The notes under the pieces were generated by a model. That model did not search any database. It saw nothing but the letters and a program-made list of their open reading frames with translations, and was not told where the DNA came from. Shown here piece after piece: positions 16,382 through 23,798 of a stretch of 37,291 nucleotides of DNA; the first letter of the stretch is position 1, and each line of letters starts with the position of its first letter. The position numbers and the translations under genes were made by a program. Source of the stretch: SLLG01 sp964403935. Its GTDB lineage: Bacteria; Verrucomicrobiota; Verrucomicrobiia; Opitutales; Oceanipulchritudinaceae. The DNA is taken from positions 1-37,291 of the forward strand of contig CAYOIB010000017.1 of the NCBI GenBank assembly GCA_964403935.1, read 5' to 3'.

Positions 16382-17686
16382 ATGACAACAATTGTAGATA
16401 TCCGAGCACGTGAAGTCATCGACTCCCGTGGAAATCCGACTGTTGAGGTCGACGTTGAACTTGAGTCGGGTGCCGTTGGGCGCGCGGCTGTCCCCTCCGG
16501 CGCAAGCACGGGCGAGAACGAAGCGCTCGAACTGCGCGACGGCGGTCTCAAGGGCAAGGCGGCGACAGGCATCGACACCAAGCGCTACGGCGGCAAGGGC
16601 GTTCTCAAGGCTGTTCACAATGTGCACACCCTGATCGCGCCCGAACTGCTGGGGATGGATGCGATCGATCAGGTCGGGATCGACCAGGCGATGATCGAGC
16701 TGGATGGGACCGACACCAAGAAGGGTCTCGGTGCCAACGCGATGCTGGGGGTCTCGATGGCAACAGCCAAGGCCGCCGCGGTGGCTCTGGAACTGCCTCT
16801 CTTCCGCTACCTCGGAGGCACCAATGCCAAGGTTCTGCCCGTTCCAATGATGAATATCATGAACGGCGGGGCTCACTCGGATGCCCCCATCGATATCCAG
16901 GAGTTCATGATCATGCCGGTCGGGGCGGAGAGCTTCCGCGAAGCCCTCCGCATGGGAACAGAGATTTTCCACGCTCTGAAAGCTGTTTTGAAGAGCAAGG
17001 GCCTCTCAACTTCCGTCGGTGATGAAGGTGGGTTTGCTCCCGCCTTGGCCAGCAATGAAGCCGCTCTCGATGTCATTGCCATCGCTGTCAAGAACGCCGG
17101 CTACAAACTCGGCAAGGATATCTTCTTCGCCCTGGATGTCGCCGCGAGCGAGTTCTACGACAAGAAAAAGAAGAAATACATCTTCAGCAAGAGCGACAAC
17201 TCGGAGCGGACAAGCGAAGAGATGGTCGCCTTCCTCAAGGGCCTTTGCGACAACTACCCGATCCTGTCCATTGAGGATGGCTGCGATGAAGCCGATTGGG
17301 ATGGATGGAAGATCCTGACCGATACGATTGGCGAATCCGTGCAACTCGTGGGCGATGATCTTTTCGTCACCAACACGAAGTTCCTCAAGAAGGGTATCGA
17401 TCTCGGCGTGGCGACTTCGATCCTGGTCAAGGTCAATCAGATCGGAACTCTTTCCGAGACCTTCGACGCCGTCGAAATGGCGAAGGAACATGGCTACACC
17501 AGTGTCTTCTCCCACCGTTCGGGAGAAACCGAGGATACCACAATCGCAGACCTCGCCGTCGCGACCAACTGTGGCCAGATCAAGACCGGCTCACTCTGCC
17601 GTTCAGACCGGGTTGCCAAGTACAACCAGCTTCTCCGCATCGAAGAGCTGCTGGGCAAGCGCGCCATCTACGGCGGCAAACTCTAG
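16382..17686 (+). CDS. eno: Enolase (phosphopyruvate hydratase)
   Basis: Glycolytic enzyme converting 2-phosphoglycerate to phosphoenolpyruvate. The ATG at 16382 gives the canonical start TTIVDIRAREVIDSRGNPTV and 434 residues. AAGAAGGA just before it (about 16368-16375, spacing 6) supports this start over an upstream in-frame ATG at 16214. Signatures include the mobile loop SGASTGENEALELRDGG, the metal ligands in ALDVAASEF, SIEDGCDE and VGDDLFVTN, and catalytic SHRSGETEDTTIADLAVA with GQIKTGSLCRSDR. The 272-base intergenic region with divergent pnp holds two TTGACA hexamers (16201 and 16326), but neither has a good -10 box at the right distance, so I do not call a promoter. A strong terminator follows. 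Confidence 0.97.
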   Translation: MTTIVDIRAREVIDSRGNPTVEVDVELESGAVGRAAVPSGASTGENEALELRDGGLKGKAATGIDTKRYGGKGVLKAVHNVHTLIAPELLGMDAIDQVGIDQAMIELDGTDTKKGLGANAMLGVSMATAKAAAVALELPLFRYLGGTNAKVLPVPMMNIMNGGAHSDAPIDIQEFMIMPVGAESFREALRMGTEIFHALKAVLKSKGLSTSVGDEGGFAPALASNEAALDVIAIAVKNAGYKLGKDIFFALDVAASEFYDKKKKKYIFSKSDNSERTSEEMVAFLKGLCDNYPILSIEDGCDEADWDGWKILTDTIGESVQLVGDDLFVTNTKFLKKGIDLGVATSILVKVNQIGTLSETFDAVEMAKEHGYTSVFSHRSGETEDTTIADLAVATNCGQIKTGSLCRSDRVAKYNQLLRIEELLGKRAIYGGKL

Positions 17687-17720
17687 GCCTCGCCGGTTTT
17701 ATACGAACCAACTCTCAAGA

Positions 17721-17748
17721 GCCTCCCTGGAAACAGGGAGGCTTTTTT
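17721..17748 (+). terminator. eno: Rho-independent terminator of enolase
   Basis: A perfect 9-bp stem GCCTCCCTG/CAGGGAGGC with a GAAA tetraloop (17721-17742) is followed by six T. It starts 34 bases after the enolase stop. The T-run contains the stop codon of the convergent isocitrate dehydrogenase gene. Confidence 0.93.
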
Positions 17749-19201
17749 ATTCTCCCTGCCCGAGCGAGAAGCCCCGTTCGCCATCGAAAGTATAGAGATG
17801 TTCCGTTTTCCCGAAATCCAGCCCGGCATCCGCGAACCGACCCAGGAGCTTCAGGATGTCCTCGCGGGAAAGGTCTGCCTCTTCATCCTCACACAGGAAC
17901 CGGCACCGCCATTCATCGGAGCAGTAGGCGTCCCGCATGCCCTCCGGATAAACCAGAACGCCTCGGTTTGAAACCATCGTGAGGGATAGACGACGGTCGC
18001 CCAGCTCCTGGACCCGCCGCCCCAATACCTCAGGATCCCGGTCCGCTTCATCCCAATCCAGATAGACATCGACTCCGACGAGTCGCTTGTGCCTTGGCCG
18101 GGGCTTCGAGAGCTCCACCTTGATCTCACGATGCGTAAACTCTGCGGGTCGAAGGTGACGCGGCTCCGACCCCAGGCGCTCGATCACCGCCTCGGCAAAA
18201 CCCTGCGTTCCCAGACGTTTGGCCGAAACCTGCTCCTTGTAGATATCAAGGGTATGCATCCCATCTTCCAGAGCTCGCAACCAGGCGTTCCGGATACGGG
18301 CAGCGACGTCAGCCTGGCCGATGTGCACAAGCATCATGACTGCGGCGGTGATCAGTCCGGAAGGATTTGCGATGTCCTTCCCCGCGATATCCGGAGCCGA
18401 TCCGTGGACCGCTTCGAACATAGCCGCGTCCAGACCGATATTTGCCGATCCCGCCAACCCGACGGAGCCCGACACCAGCGCGGCGATGTCGCTCACGATA
18501 TCCCCATACAGATTCAGGGTGACCACCACATCCAGGTCCTCCGGACGGGCAGCGACGAGGGCCGCACCCATATCGATGATGCGATGCTCTGTGATGAGGT
18601 CGGCGTAAGGTGCCTCGGATGCGACCTCTTCAAACACCCTCTGGAACAAACCATCGGTGTGCTTCATGATGTTTGACTTGGTGAGGCACGTTACCTTCTT
18701 CCGCCCATGAGCACGGGCATATTCCAAGGCGTAGCGGCAGATTGCCTCTGATCCCGGCCGACTGATCAGCTTCAATGCATGAGCCACTTCATCGGTCTGC
18801 TGGTATTCGATGCCGGCATAAAGGTCCTCCTCATTCTCTCGAATGATAACCATATCGATGTGAGGGAAATGAGTCGGCACATAAGGGTAATAGGACCGAC
18901 ATGGGCGGACGTTGGCGAATAAGCGCAGGCTCTTTCGGACCGTTACGTTCAGGCTCTTGTAGCCACCGCCCAAAGGCGTCGTGATGGGTGCCTTCAGAAA
19001 CAGTCGGGTGCGGAGCAAACTCTCCCACGATTCGGGCGTGATCCCGGAGGCATGACCCGATTCGTAAACTTGCTTGCCGATCTCGATCTCTTCGATCGCG
19101 AGACGTGCTCCCGCAGCCTTCAGGATCCGGAGGGTTGCCTCCATAATTTCGGGCCCAATACCGTCACCCCGGGCTATTGTTATCGCGCGCTTCTCCGTCA
19201 T
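17747..19201 (-). CDS. icd: Isocitrate dehydrogenase, long Thermus/Rickettsia type, probably NAD-dependent
   Basis: TCA-cycle enzyme making 2-oxoglutarate and CO2. Residues 1-345 form the isopropylmalate/isocitrate dehydrogenase fold: IARGDGIGPEI, substrate residues S83, N85, R89, R99 and R121 (GYKSLNVTVRKS ... NVRP ... RENEEDLYAG), catalytic Tyr128 and Lys175, and metal-binding YGDIVSDIAA. About 140 further residues form a C-terminal domain shared with the long Thermus/Rickettsia enzymes (total 484). At the cofactor-determining positions, E. coli K344-Y345 are Asp271-Ile272 (HGSAPDIAGKDIANP). Asp-Ile here is the arrangement of NAD-dependent enzymes, whereas NADP enzymes carry Lys-Tyr. NAD use is thus inferred. 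The gene's stop overlaps the enolase terminator T-run. Confidence 0.9.
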   Translation of the reverse strand: MTEKRAITIARGDGIGPEIMEATLRILKAAGARLAIEEIEIGKQVYESGHASGITPESWESLLRTRLFLKAPITTPLGGGYKSLNVTVRKSLRLFANVRPCRSYYPYVPTHFPHIDMVIIRENEEDLYAGIEYQQTDEVAHALKLISRPGSEAICRYALEYARAHGRKKVTCLTKSNIMKHTDGLFQRVFEEVASEAPYADLITEHRIIDMGAALVAARPEDLDVVVTLNLYGDIVSDIAALVSGSVGLAGSANIGLDAAMFEAVHGSAPDIAGKDIANPSGLITAAVMMLVHIGQADVAARIRNAWLRALEDGMHTLDIYKEQVSAKRLGTQGFAEAVIERLGSEPRHLRPAEFTHREIKVELSKPRPRHKRLVGVDVYLDWDEADRDPEVLGRRVQELGDRRLSLTMVSNRGVLVYPEGMRDAYCSDEWRCRFLCEDEEADLSREDILKLLGRFADAGLDFGKTEHLYTFDGERGFSLGQGE

Positions 19202-19249
19202 GAAGCCACCGTTACTGCCCAGGCCAAAAAGCGCAAAACAGAATTTCCA

Positions 19250-19274
19250 ATTCCCCGCTGATTAGCTGGGGAAT
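19250..19274 (-). terminator. Hairpin downstream of the AGE-family gene, possible weak terminator
   Basis: An imperfect inverted repeat ATTCCCC-GCT / AGC-t-GGGGAAT (10 pairs, one bulge, GATT loop) lies about 45 bases past the stop of the AGE-family gene and about 50 bases before the isocitrate dehydrogenase start. On the minus strand no U-run follows directly. It could instead be an operator for icd. Confidence 0.3.
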
Positions 19275-19318
19275 GCGGTCAGGACTCAGCTCAAGCCGGA
19301 TGCCTCAGGATCCGCTGC

Positions 19319-21082
19319 TCACCATACAACCCAGCCCGCATCCAGGCTATAGAACGACGGATAGACGCTTGGTCCAGTGAAGTAGAAAGCACCGGCACCG
19401 TCGGTATCGAGAACATAGAACCAGATACCTGCCTTGTCATGGCCGAATGGATAGATCCAGCCGTGCTCGACATGGTAGAACCAGTCGACGGGCTGTTCGT
19501 AATCGTAGATCCAGCCCATCCAGTCATAGAGCCAGCCTTCGCCATGCGGCAACCGGTTGAAAACCGACGCATTCTCAAAGGTCACGCGGAAGATTCCGCC
19601 TTCGCCGGCAGCCAGTTCAATCCGGCGCTCCACGGGGTCGAAATTGGCAAACGGCGCTCCATCGAGCTCTACCGCCGTCATGAGCAGCATGTCATCGGCA
19701 TGGGCGATGGGCGTGAGGGAAAAGGAGCGTGCTTCCTCCGTGGGTTCAAAGCGGTAGTAGAGGCTGACCGGTTGATTGACCACGAAGAGACTGGAGTAGA
19801 GCCAGGAGAGGTAGAACTGCTCAATCGAGTGATAGCCCGCCTTGAACATGTCGCCCTTCTTCGGGTCGTGAATGGTCCCGTTGGCATTCACGACGGCATA
19901 CACTTCGCCGTTCTCATGGTCGTAGTAAGACTCCATGAAAAAGCGCATCGCATCCTCGGCCATTTCCAGCCAGCGGGGATCGCGGGTGATATAATAGTTC
20001 ATCAGGCCACCGGTGACGCCTTGCTCCACCGTCCACCAGTCGCCTCGGAAATTTGTGACCTGCCCGGTGAGGACATTAAACTCCCCGCGAGGTGCACCGT
20101 ATTCGTGATCCCAGAGGTCACGGGAAGACTGAGGATTCTTGCGATAGATATCTTCCAGAATCCGCACCGCCCCGTCGCGATATGCATCCTCTCCAAAGAT
20201 CAGGTAGGCGCGCGCCAAGCACCAGGCTGTCTTGATGGCATGCCCCACACTGGTGATCTCACTATTGAGAAGCGGCTTCCAATCCGTATCAAACTCACTC
20301 AGAAACCCGACGGTCACCTGCGGCAGATCCATGCTCCCGACCAGATGATCGACGATATTGTCGGAAACTTGCCGCAGGCGCTCCAAGCGCATGGGATCGC
20401 GCGTGATGAGATAATGCTGGACCCCGTGCGTTGTGACGGCGTCTACCGTGGGCGTGAAGCCTTTGCCACGGGGATTCGACCAGTTGAGATTGGCTCTTTG
20501 ATAGTAGCCTTCAAAACCAGGCCGCGCATCCCAGAGCTTCTCATCGTTTATGGCTTGGCCCTTTTCCAGCCACTCAAGGTGATACGGATCTCGCGTTGCA
20601 TCGACATAGGCTCCGGTCCCCAAGAGCATGTAGTGCTGCCAGAAGGACCACTTGTCATTGTTGGACCAATGGGAAATCAGGTTACCACTTCGGTTCACCA
20701 AGCCATACCAGCCTTCGTTTACCTCGTCCCAACCGTGTTCGTAGAGGAACTCGAGGGCGTTCTCTGCCTGCTCCAGATAAATCTCGTCCCCCGTCACCAT
20801 GAAGGCACGGACAAATCCGTAGGCATTGCGCGTCTGCGCCAAGAGTGCTTTCTGATTGGTCTGTGTCGGCTGACCGGTAAGGCCAATCTCCGAGAAAAAG
20901 CCGCCGTCCCTGTCATCGTAGGCATCGAACCAAAAGTTCGCCGACTCCACCAGGTAAGGGAGCACGGATTCGGGGTCGCGAACCCAGTTTGCCTCAGCGA
21001 GACCAACGCCCGCGACAACAGGTAAAAAAAGACAGGTACGCAGCGTGCCCCCAAGGGCAGGGAATAATGAGGGGGATTTCAT
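19319..21082 (-). CDS. Exported AGE/cellobiose-2-epimerase-like protein with tryptophan-rich C-terminal tail
   Basis: Residues about 35-450 form an (alpha/alpha)6-barrel resembling N-acylglucosamine 2-epimerase and cellobiose 2-epimerase: FSEIGLTGQPTQTNQKALLA, QTRNAYGFVRAF, SVGHAIKTAWCLARAYL, WWTVEQGVTGGL and YHSIEQFYLSWL. The candidate catalytic histidines lie in the SVGHAIK and AGYH segments. A signal peptide covers about residues 1-29, so the protein is exported, unlike the usual cytoplasmic epimerases. A beta-rich linker region (about 450-510) precedes a 74-residue C-terminus from residue 514 with eight Trp and many Tyr/Phe in GWIY/DWFY-like repeats (WLYDWMGWIYDY ... GWVVW). It may epimerise or otherwise bind a mannan- or cellobiose-type sugar outside the cytoplasm, which is inference. 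The start has no clear Shine-Dalgarno sequence. deoC lies upstream on the same strand, separated by a large inverted repeat. Confidence 0.8.
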   Translation of the reverse strand: MKSPSLFPALGGTLRTCLFLPVVAGVGLAEANWVRDPESVLPYLVESANFWFDAYDDRDGGFFSEIGLTGQPTQTNQKALLAQTRNAYGFVRAFMVTGDEIYLEQAENALEFLYEHGWDEVNEGWYGLVNRSGNLISHWSNNDKWSFWQHYMLLGTGAYVDATRDPYHLEWLEKGQAINDEKLWDARPGFEGYYQRANLNWSNPRGKGFTPTVDAVTTHGVQHYLITRDPMRLERLRQVSDNIVDHLVGSMDLPQVTVGFLSEFDTDWKPLLNSEITSVGHAIKTAWCLARAYLIFGEDAYRDGAVRILEDIYRKNPQSSRDLWDHEYGAPRGEFNVLTGQVTNFRGDWWTVEQGVTGGLMNYYITRDPRWLEMAEDAMRFFMESYYDHENGEVYAVVNANGTIHDPKKGDMFKAGYHSIEQFYLSWLYSSLFVVNQPVSLYYRFEPTEEARSFSLTPIAHADDMLLMTAVELDGAPFANFDPVERRIELAAGEGGIFRVTFENASVFNRLPHGEGWLYDWMGWIYDYEQPVDWFYHVEHGWIYPFGHDKAGIWFYVLDTDGAGAFYFTGPSVYPSFYSLDAGWVVW

Positions 21083-21169
21083 TTTTTCAGGGTGGGGAAG
21101 TGTTTAATCGTTAATCAGGGACGATGCATATGCCATCTCAGACATGCTATTGGCAAGGCAAATGCCCTC

Positions 21170-21206
21170 GAAGCCATCATGAAATCCCTTATATCATGAT
21201 GGCTTC
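21170..21206. repeat. 13-bp perfect inverted repeat between deoC and the AGE-family gene
   Basis: GAAGCCATCATGA (21170-21182) and its exact complement TCATGATGGCTTC (21194-21206) flank an 11-nt AT-rich spacer. It lies 28 bases past the deoC stop and 88 bases before the AGE-family start. No T-run follows on the minus strand, so it is not a standard terminator. It could be an operator, an mRNA-stabilising hairpin or a small repeat element. Confidence 0.75.
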
Positions 21207-21233
21207 AGGTGATCGTGAGCCCACCGAATCCGA

Positions 21234-21926
21234 TCAGTAAGTGACCGATTCAGGCATACCTCCCGACTTTCCGTCACATAGCGCCGGAATACTGGAATAA
21301 CCGACGCCCAGGCGCTGGGCCCCCATTGCGATCAAAGTCTTGGCCCGCTCCGCATCGCGGATGCCCCCGGAAGGCTTTACCTTGATCCTCCCATTGGCGG
21401 CTTCCAGCATCGTGCGCACGGCCTCGTCGCTCGCACCGGCACCATTAAAGCCGGTCGAGGTCTTCACAAAGTCCGCCCCCGCCTCGATACAGACCGCTAC
21501 CATCCGGTGAATCTCCTCTATCTCCAAAAGTGCGGTTTCCATGATCACCTTGAGGCAAACGCCCGCTTCCCGAGTCACGGAGGCCACTTCCCTCACCTCC
21601 TCCAGCAGCTCCCTCCAGGCCCCGGAACGAATCCAGCCGATATTGGCCACCATATCGATCTCATCGACCCCGAGCCGAACATATGCCCGCGCTTCCGCCA
21701 CCTTGGATGCCGGCAGCTGCGAACCATGCGGAAAACCGAGCACCACGCCCAGACCAATGCCCGATGCCTCACACCAAGGCTTAACAAAAGTGATGTCACC
21801 GGGGCGCACACAAACCGTCCGCGGCTTATAAGGCCGACACAGCTCCAGCGCCGCAGTCACCTCGGCTCGGTTCATCTCCGGACGGAGAATGGCTGCATCA
21901 AGAAATGTGTTTATCTGAACCGGCAT
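21234..21926 (-). CDS. deoC: Deoxyribose-phosphate aldolase
   Basis: Cleaves 2-deoxyribose-5-phosphate to acetaldehyde and glyceraldehyde-3-phosphate, the last step of deoxynucleoside catabolism. The TIM-barrel sequence of 230 residues has the family's Schiff-base lysine in FVKTSTGF, the second active-site lysine in IKVKPSGGIR, and LKVIMETALL. The N-terminal LDHTLLKP-like motif reads LDAAILRP, with the Asp kept. VLGFPHGSQ and EIDMVANIGW are also typical. It would receive the product of nucleoside phosphorylases such as the two encoded at 7.8-9.1 and 15.3-16.1 kb, although a phosphopentomutase is not in the window. It is not in an operon with either. Confidence 0.92.
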   Translation of the reverse strand: MPVQINTFLDAAILRPEMNRAEVTAALELCRPYKPRTVCVRPGDITFVKPWCEASGIGLGVVLGFPHGSQLPASKVAEARAYVRLGVDEIDMVANIGWIRSGAWRELLEEVREVASVTREAGVCLKVIMETALLEIEEIHRMVAVCIEAGADFVKTSTGFNGAGASDEAVRTMLEAANGRIKVKPSGGIRDAERAKTLIAMGAQRLGVGYSSIPALCDGKSGGMPESVTY

Positions 21927-22091
21927 CGTTGGAGCTGATTCAGCGGGATGCTTCGCGGCCTTTCAAGACTGGAGGAGAAGCTGGATAAGGAGATCCATAA
22001 CACCTCAGAATCGAGTGAATCATCACTTTTCTTAGAGGTTTTCCGCCCCGTCACTTGCCCGTCACGGGGGTCAGGTTATCTTCGAAGAAGT

Positions 22092-22436
22092 ATGATCTTG
22101 GGAACGTCAGGATTTGGAGGCTTGCTGCTCGAAGAGCTGATTGCCATTGCCTTCGTCGGGGTTGGGCTGACCCTGATCCTCACCCTCTCTTTCCTCGTCC
22201 GCCGGGAAAGCCACCCGCCGCCCTTGACGGAAACGCCCGATGCCCTCCAACGTCGCGACATCGAGGTCATTGATATCTACAACGACGTCGCCCCGCTTCC
22301 CCAGCCCCAATCGCGAGATAGCAAGGAAAGCACGGCCTCCCCCAGCTTCGTCCGATGCACCGCCAAAGTGCGCGATCGTGTCTCTGGCAGAATCTACCTG
22401 ACCCGGCTCAAGTTGCCCTCCCAGAGATCGTGGTGA
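22092..22436 (+). CDS. Small single-span membrane protein, unknown function
   Basis: I do not recognise this protein. From the ATG at 22092 it has 114 residues: a hydrophobic segment at about 10-35 (LLLEELIAIAFVGVGLTLIL) followed by a polar, Pro/Ser-rich tail. The frame is open upstream to 21948, but that extension is unremarkable and I prefer the inner start because it puts the membrane anchor at the N-terminus (GAAGAAG lies just upstream). It is 91 bases before the heme-copper-oxidase-like gene on the same strand and might be an accessory subunit, which is only suggested by position. It may not be a real gene. Confidence 0.4.
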   Translation: MILGTSGFGGLLLEELIAIAFVGVGLTLILTLSFLVRRESHPPPLTETPDALQRRDIEVIDIYNDVAPLPQPQSRDSKESTASPSFVRCTAKVRDRVSGRIYLTRLKLPSQRSW

Positions 22437-22527
22437 ACACCCATCGCCAGCGGGGAACGCCTGCAATACGCGACCCTGCCTGAATTCCACCCTTGCCGTT
22501 TGATCAAGCCTGTTCTCTCGTTGCCTG

Positions 22528-23787
22528 ATGGCGTCGTCAACGACAGGCGAACAAGACCAGAATCCGCTGTGGTGGATGTTCCGATGCGCCTGGTTCTTCT
22601 TCTGTGCCAGCGCGCTCCTTGGACTCGTTCTGAGAGTGCACGTCCTCCACCCGCTCCCGCTGGTGCATTACGGAAACATTCTCCACACGCACTCGCACAT
22701 CGCCTTTCTCGGCTGGGTCTACAACGCGTTTTTTGCGCTCGCCCTGAACACGTTCACGCCTCCCGGCCGCACCCGGAGCTACATCCCCCTGTTCTGCCTG
22801 ACTCAAGTCGCCGTGGTCGGGATGCTCGCCTCCTACCCCGTGCAGGGATACGGCGCTGTCAGCATCGCCTTCTCGACACTGCACATGATCTGTGCGGCGG
22901 TCTTTGCCTGGAGGTTGTGGCGCGAGCATGAGGGGTCTGCGATCGCAAGGCGCTACCTCGGTGCCGCCCTTATTTTCATGGTCGTCTCCGGCGCGGGCCC
23001 CCTCTCCCTCGGGCCGCTGGCGGCGCTCGGGTTTCGCGATGCACCGGCTTATACCCTGTCGATCTACTTCTACCTCCACTTCCAATACAACGGCTGGTTT
23101 CTCTTCTTTCTAAAGGCAGTCCTCTTCCAACGGGCACGCGACAAAGGAGCGATCGTGAACGAGGTGGCGGCACGCAAGTCTGTCCCCTGGTTCGTCGTCG
23201 GCTTCCTGCTGTCCTTTGCTCTTTCGACCCTCTGGTTGAATCCACCGATGACCGTCTTTGTGATTGCCGGTCTCGGAGGGGCCGCCCAGATCGTCGGCTG
23301 CGTCTACCTTCTCCGCGCCCTCCGACCCTTCAGGAAGTGCTTTCTTCCGGCTGGAGACGATGTCGCCGCCGTCCTCGTTTTCGCGGCCCTGACCCTCTTT
23401 TTGCTCAAAAACCTTATGCAGTTCGTTGCGAGCGCTCCGTTCTTCCTCGACCTCACCCACAACCGCCACTCGGTCATTGGTTTCCTCCATCTCGTCTTCC
23501 TGGGCGTCGTCACCCCCATGATCGTGGCGTGGGCCAGAACGTTGGGCTGGATGCAAAAGGGCCGCTGGAGCAACACCGGCGTCCTCATCCTCTTTCTCGG
23601 AGTTGCCGCCACCGAGTTCCTCCTCATTTACTCGCCGCTGGCCTTCCAGGGGGGCCTTCCTGCCACCCCGCGCCTCCAGGAGTCGCTTGTGGCCGCGAGC
23701 GCCCTCATCTTCATCGGCATCCTCCTCCTCATTCCGGTCTTATGGCCAAACACCTCCGGCAGCCCATCTCGGCGAGGGGAAGACTGA
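22528..23787 (+). CDS. Heme-copper-oxidase subunit I-like 12-TM membrane protein
   Basis: A 419-residue protein with twelve hydrophobic segments, the topology of heme-copper oxidase subunit I but shorter than cbb3 or NorB catalytic subunits. Helix 2 contains the His-rich NILHTHSHIAFLGW (His53, 55, 57), helix 4 has His119, helix 6 has YLHFQYNGW (His184), and further His lie at the start of helix 10 (HNRHSVIGFLH). These could ligate heme, but the complete heme-plus-CuB set cannot be confirmed by eye. Similar uncharacterised proteins occur in Bacteroidota and are often called cytochrome c oxidase subunit I-like. No cytochrome c subunit is adjacent. The 3' end is 11 bases from convergent mgtE. 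Confidence 0.65.
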   Translation: MASSTTGEQDQNPLWWMFRCAWFFFCASALLGLVLRVHVLHPLPLVHYGNILHTHSHIAFLGWVYNAFFALALNTFTPPGRTRSYIPLFCLTQVAVVGMLASYPVQGYGAVSIAFSTLHMICAAVFAWRLWREHEGSAIARRYLGAALIFMVVSGAGPLSLGPLAALGFRDAPAYTLSIYFYLHFQYNGWFLFFLKAVLFQRARDKGAIVNEVAARKSVPWFVVGFLLSFALSTLWLNPPMTVFVIAGLGGAAQIVGCVYLLRALRPFRKCFLPAGDDVAAVLVFAALTLFLLKNLMQFVASAPFFLDLTHNRHSVIGFLHLVFLGVVTPMIVAWARTLGWMQKGRWSNTGVLILFLGVAATEFLLIYSPLAFQGGLPATPRLQESLVAASALIFIGILLLIPVLWPNTSGSPSRRGED

Positions 23788-23798
23788 GGCCGCGATCC

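Noticed and set aside
19439..21025. 528-codon open frame on the plus strand opposite the AGE-family gene
   Set aside because: It is antisense to a gene with clear homology and a signal peptide, has no recognisable domains, and long antisense frames are expected from the GC-rich codon use here.
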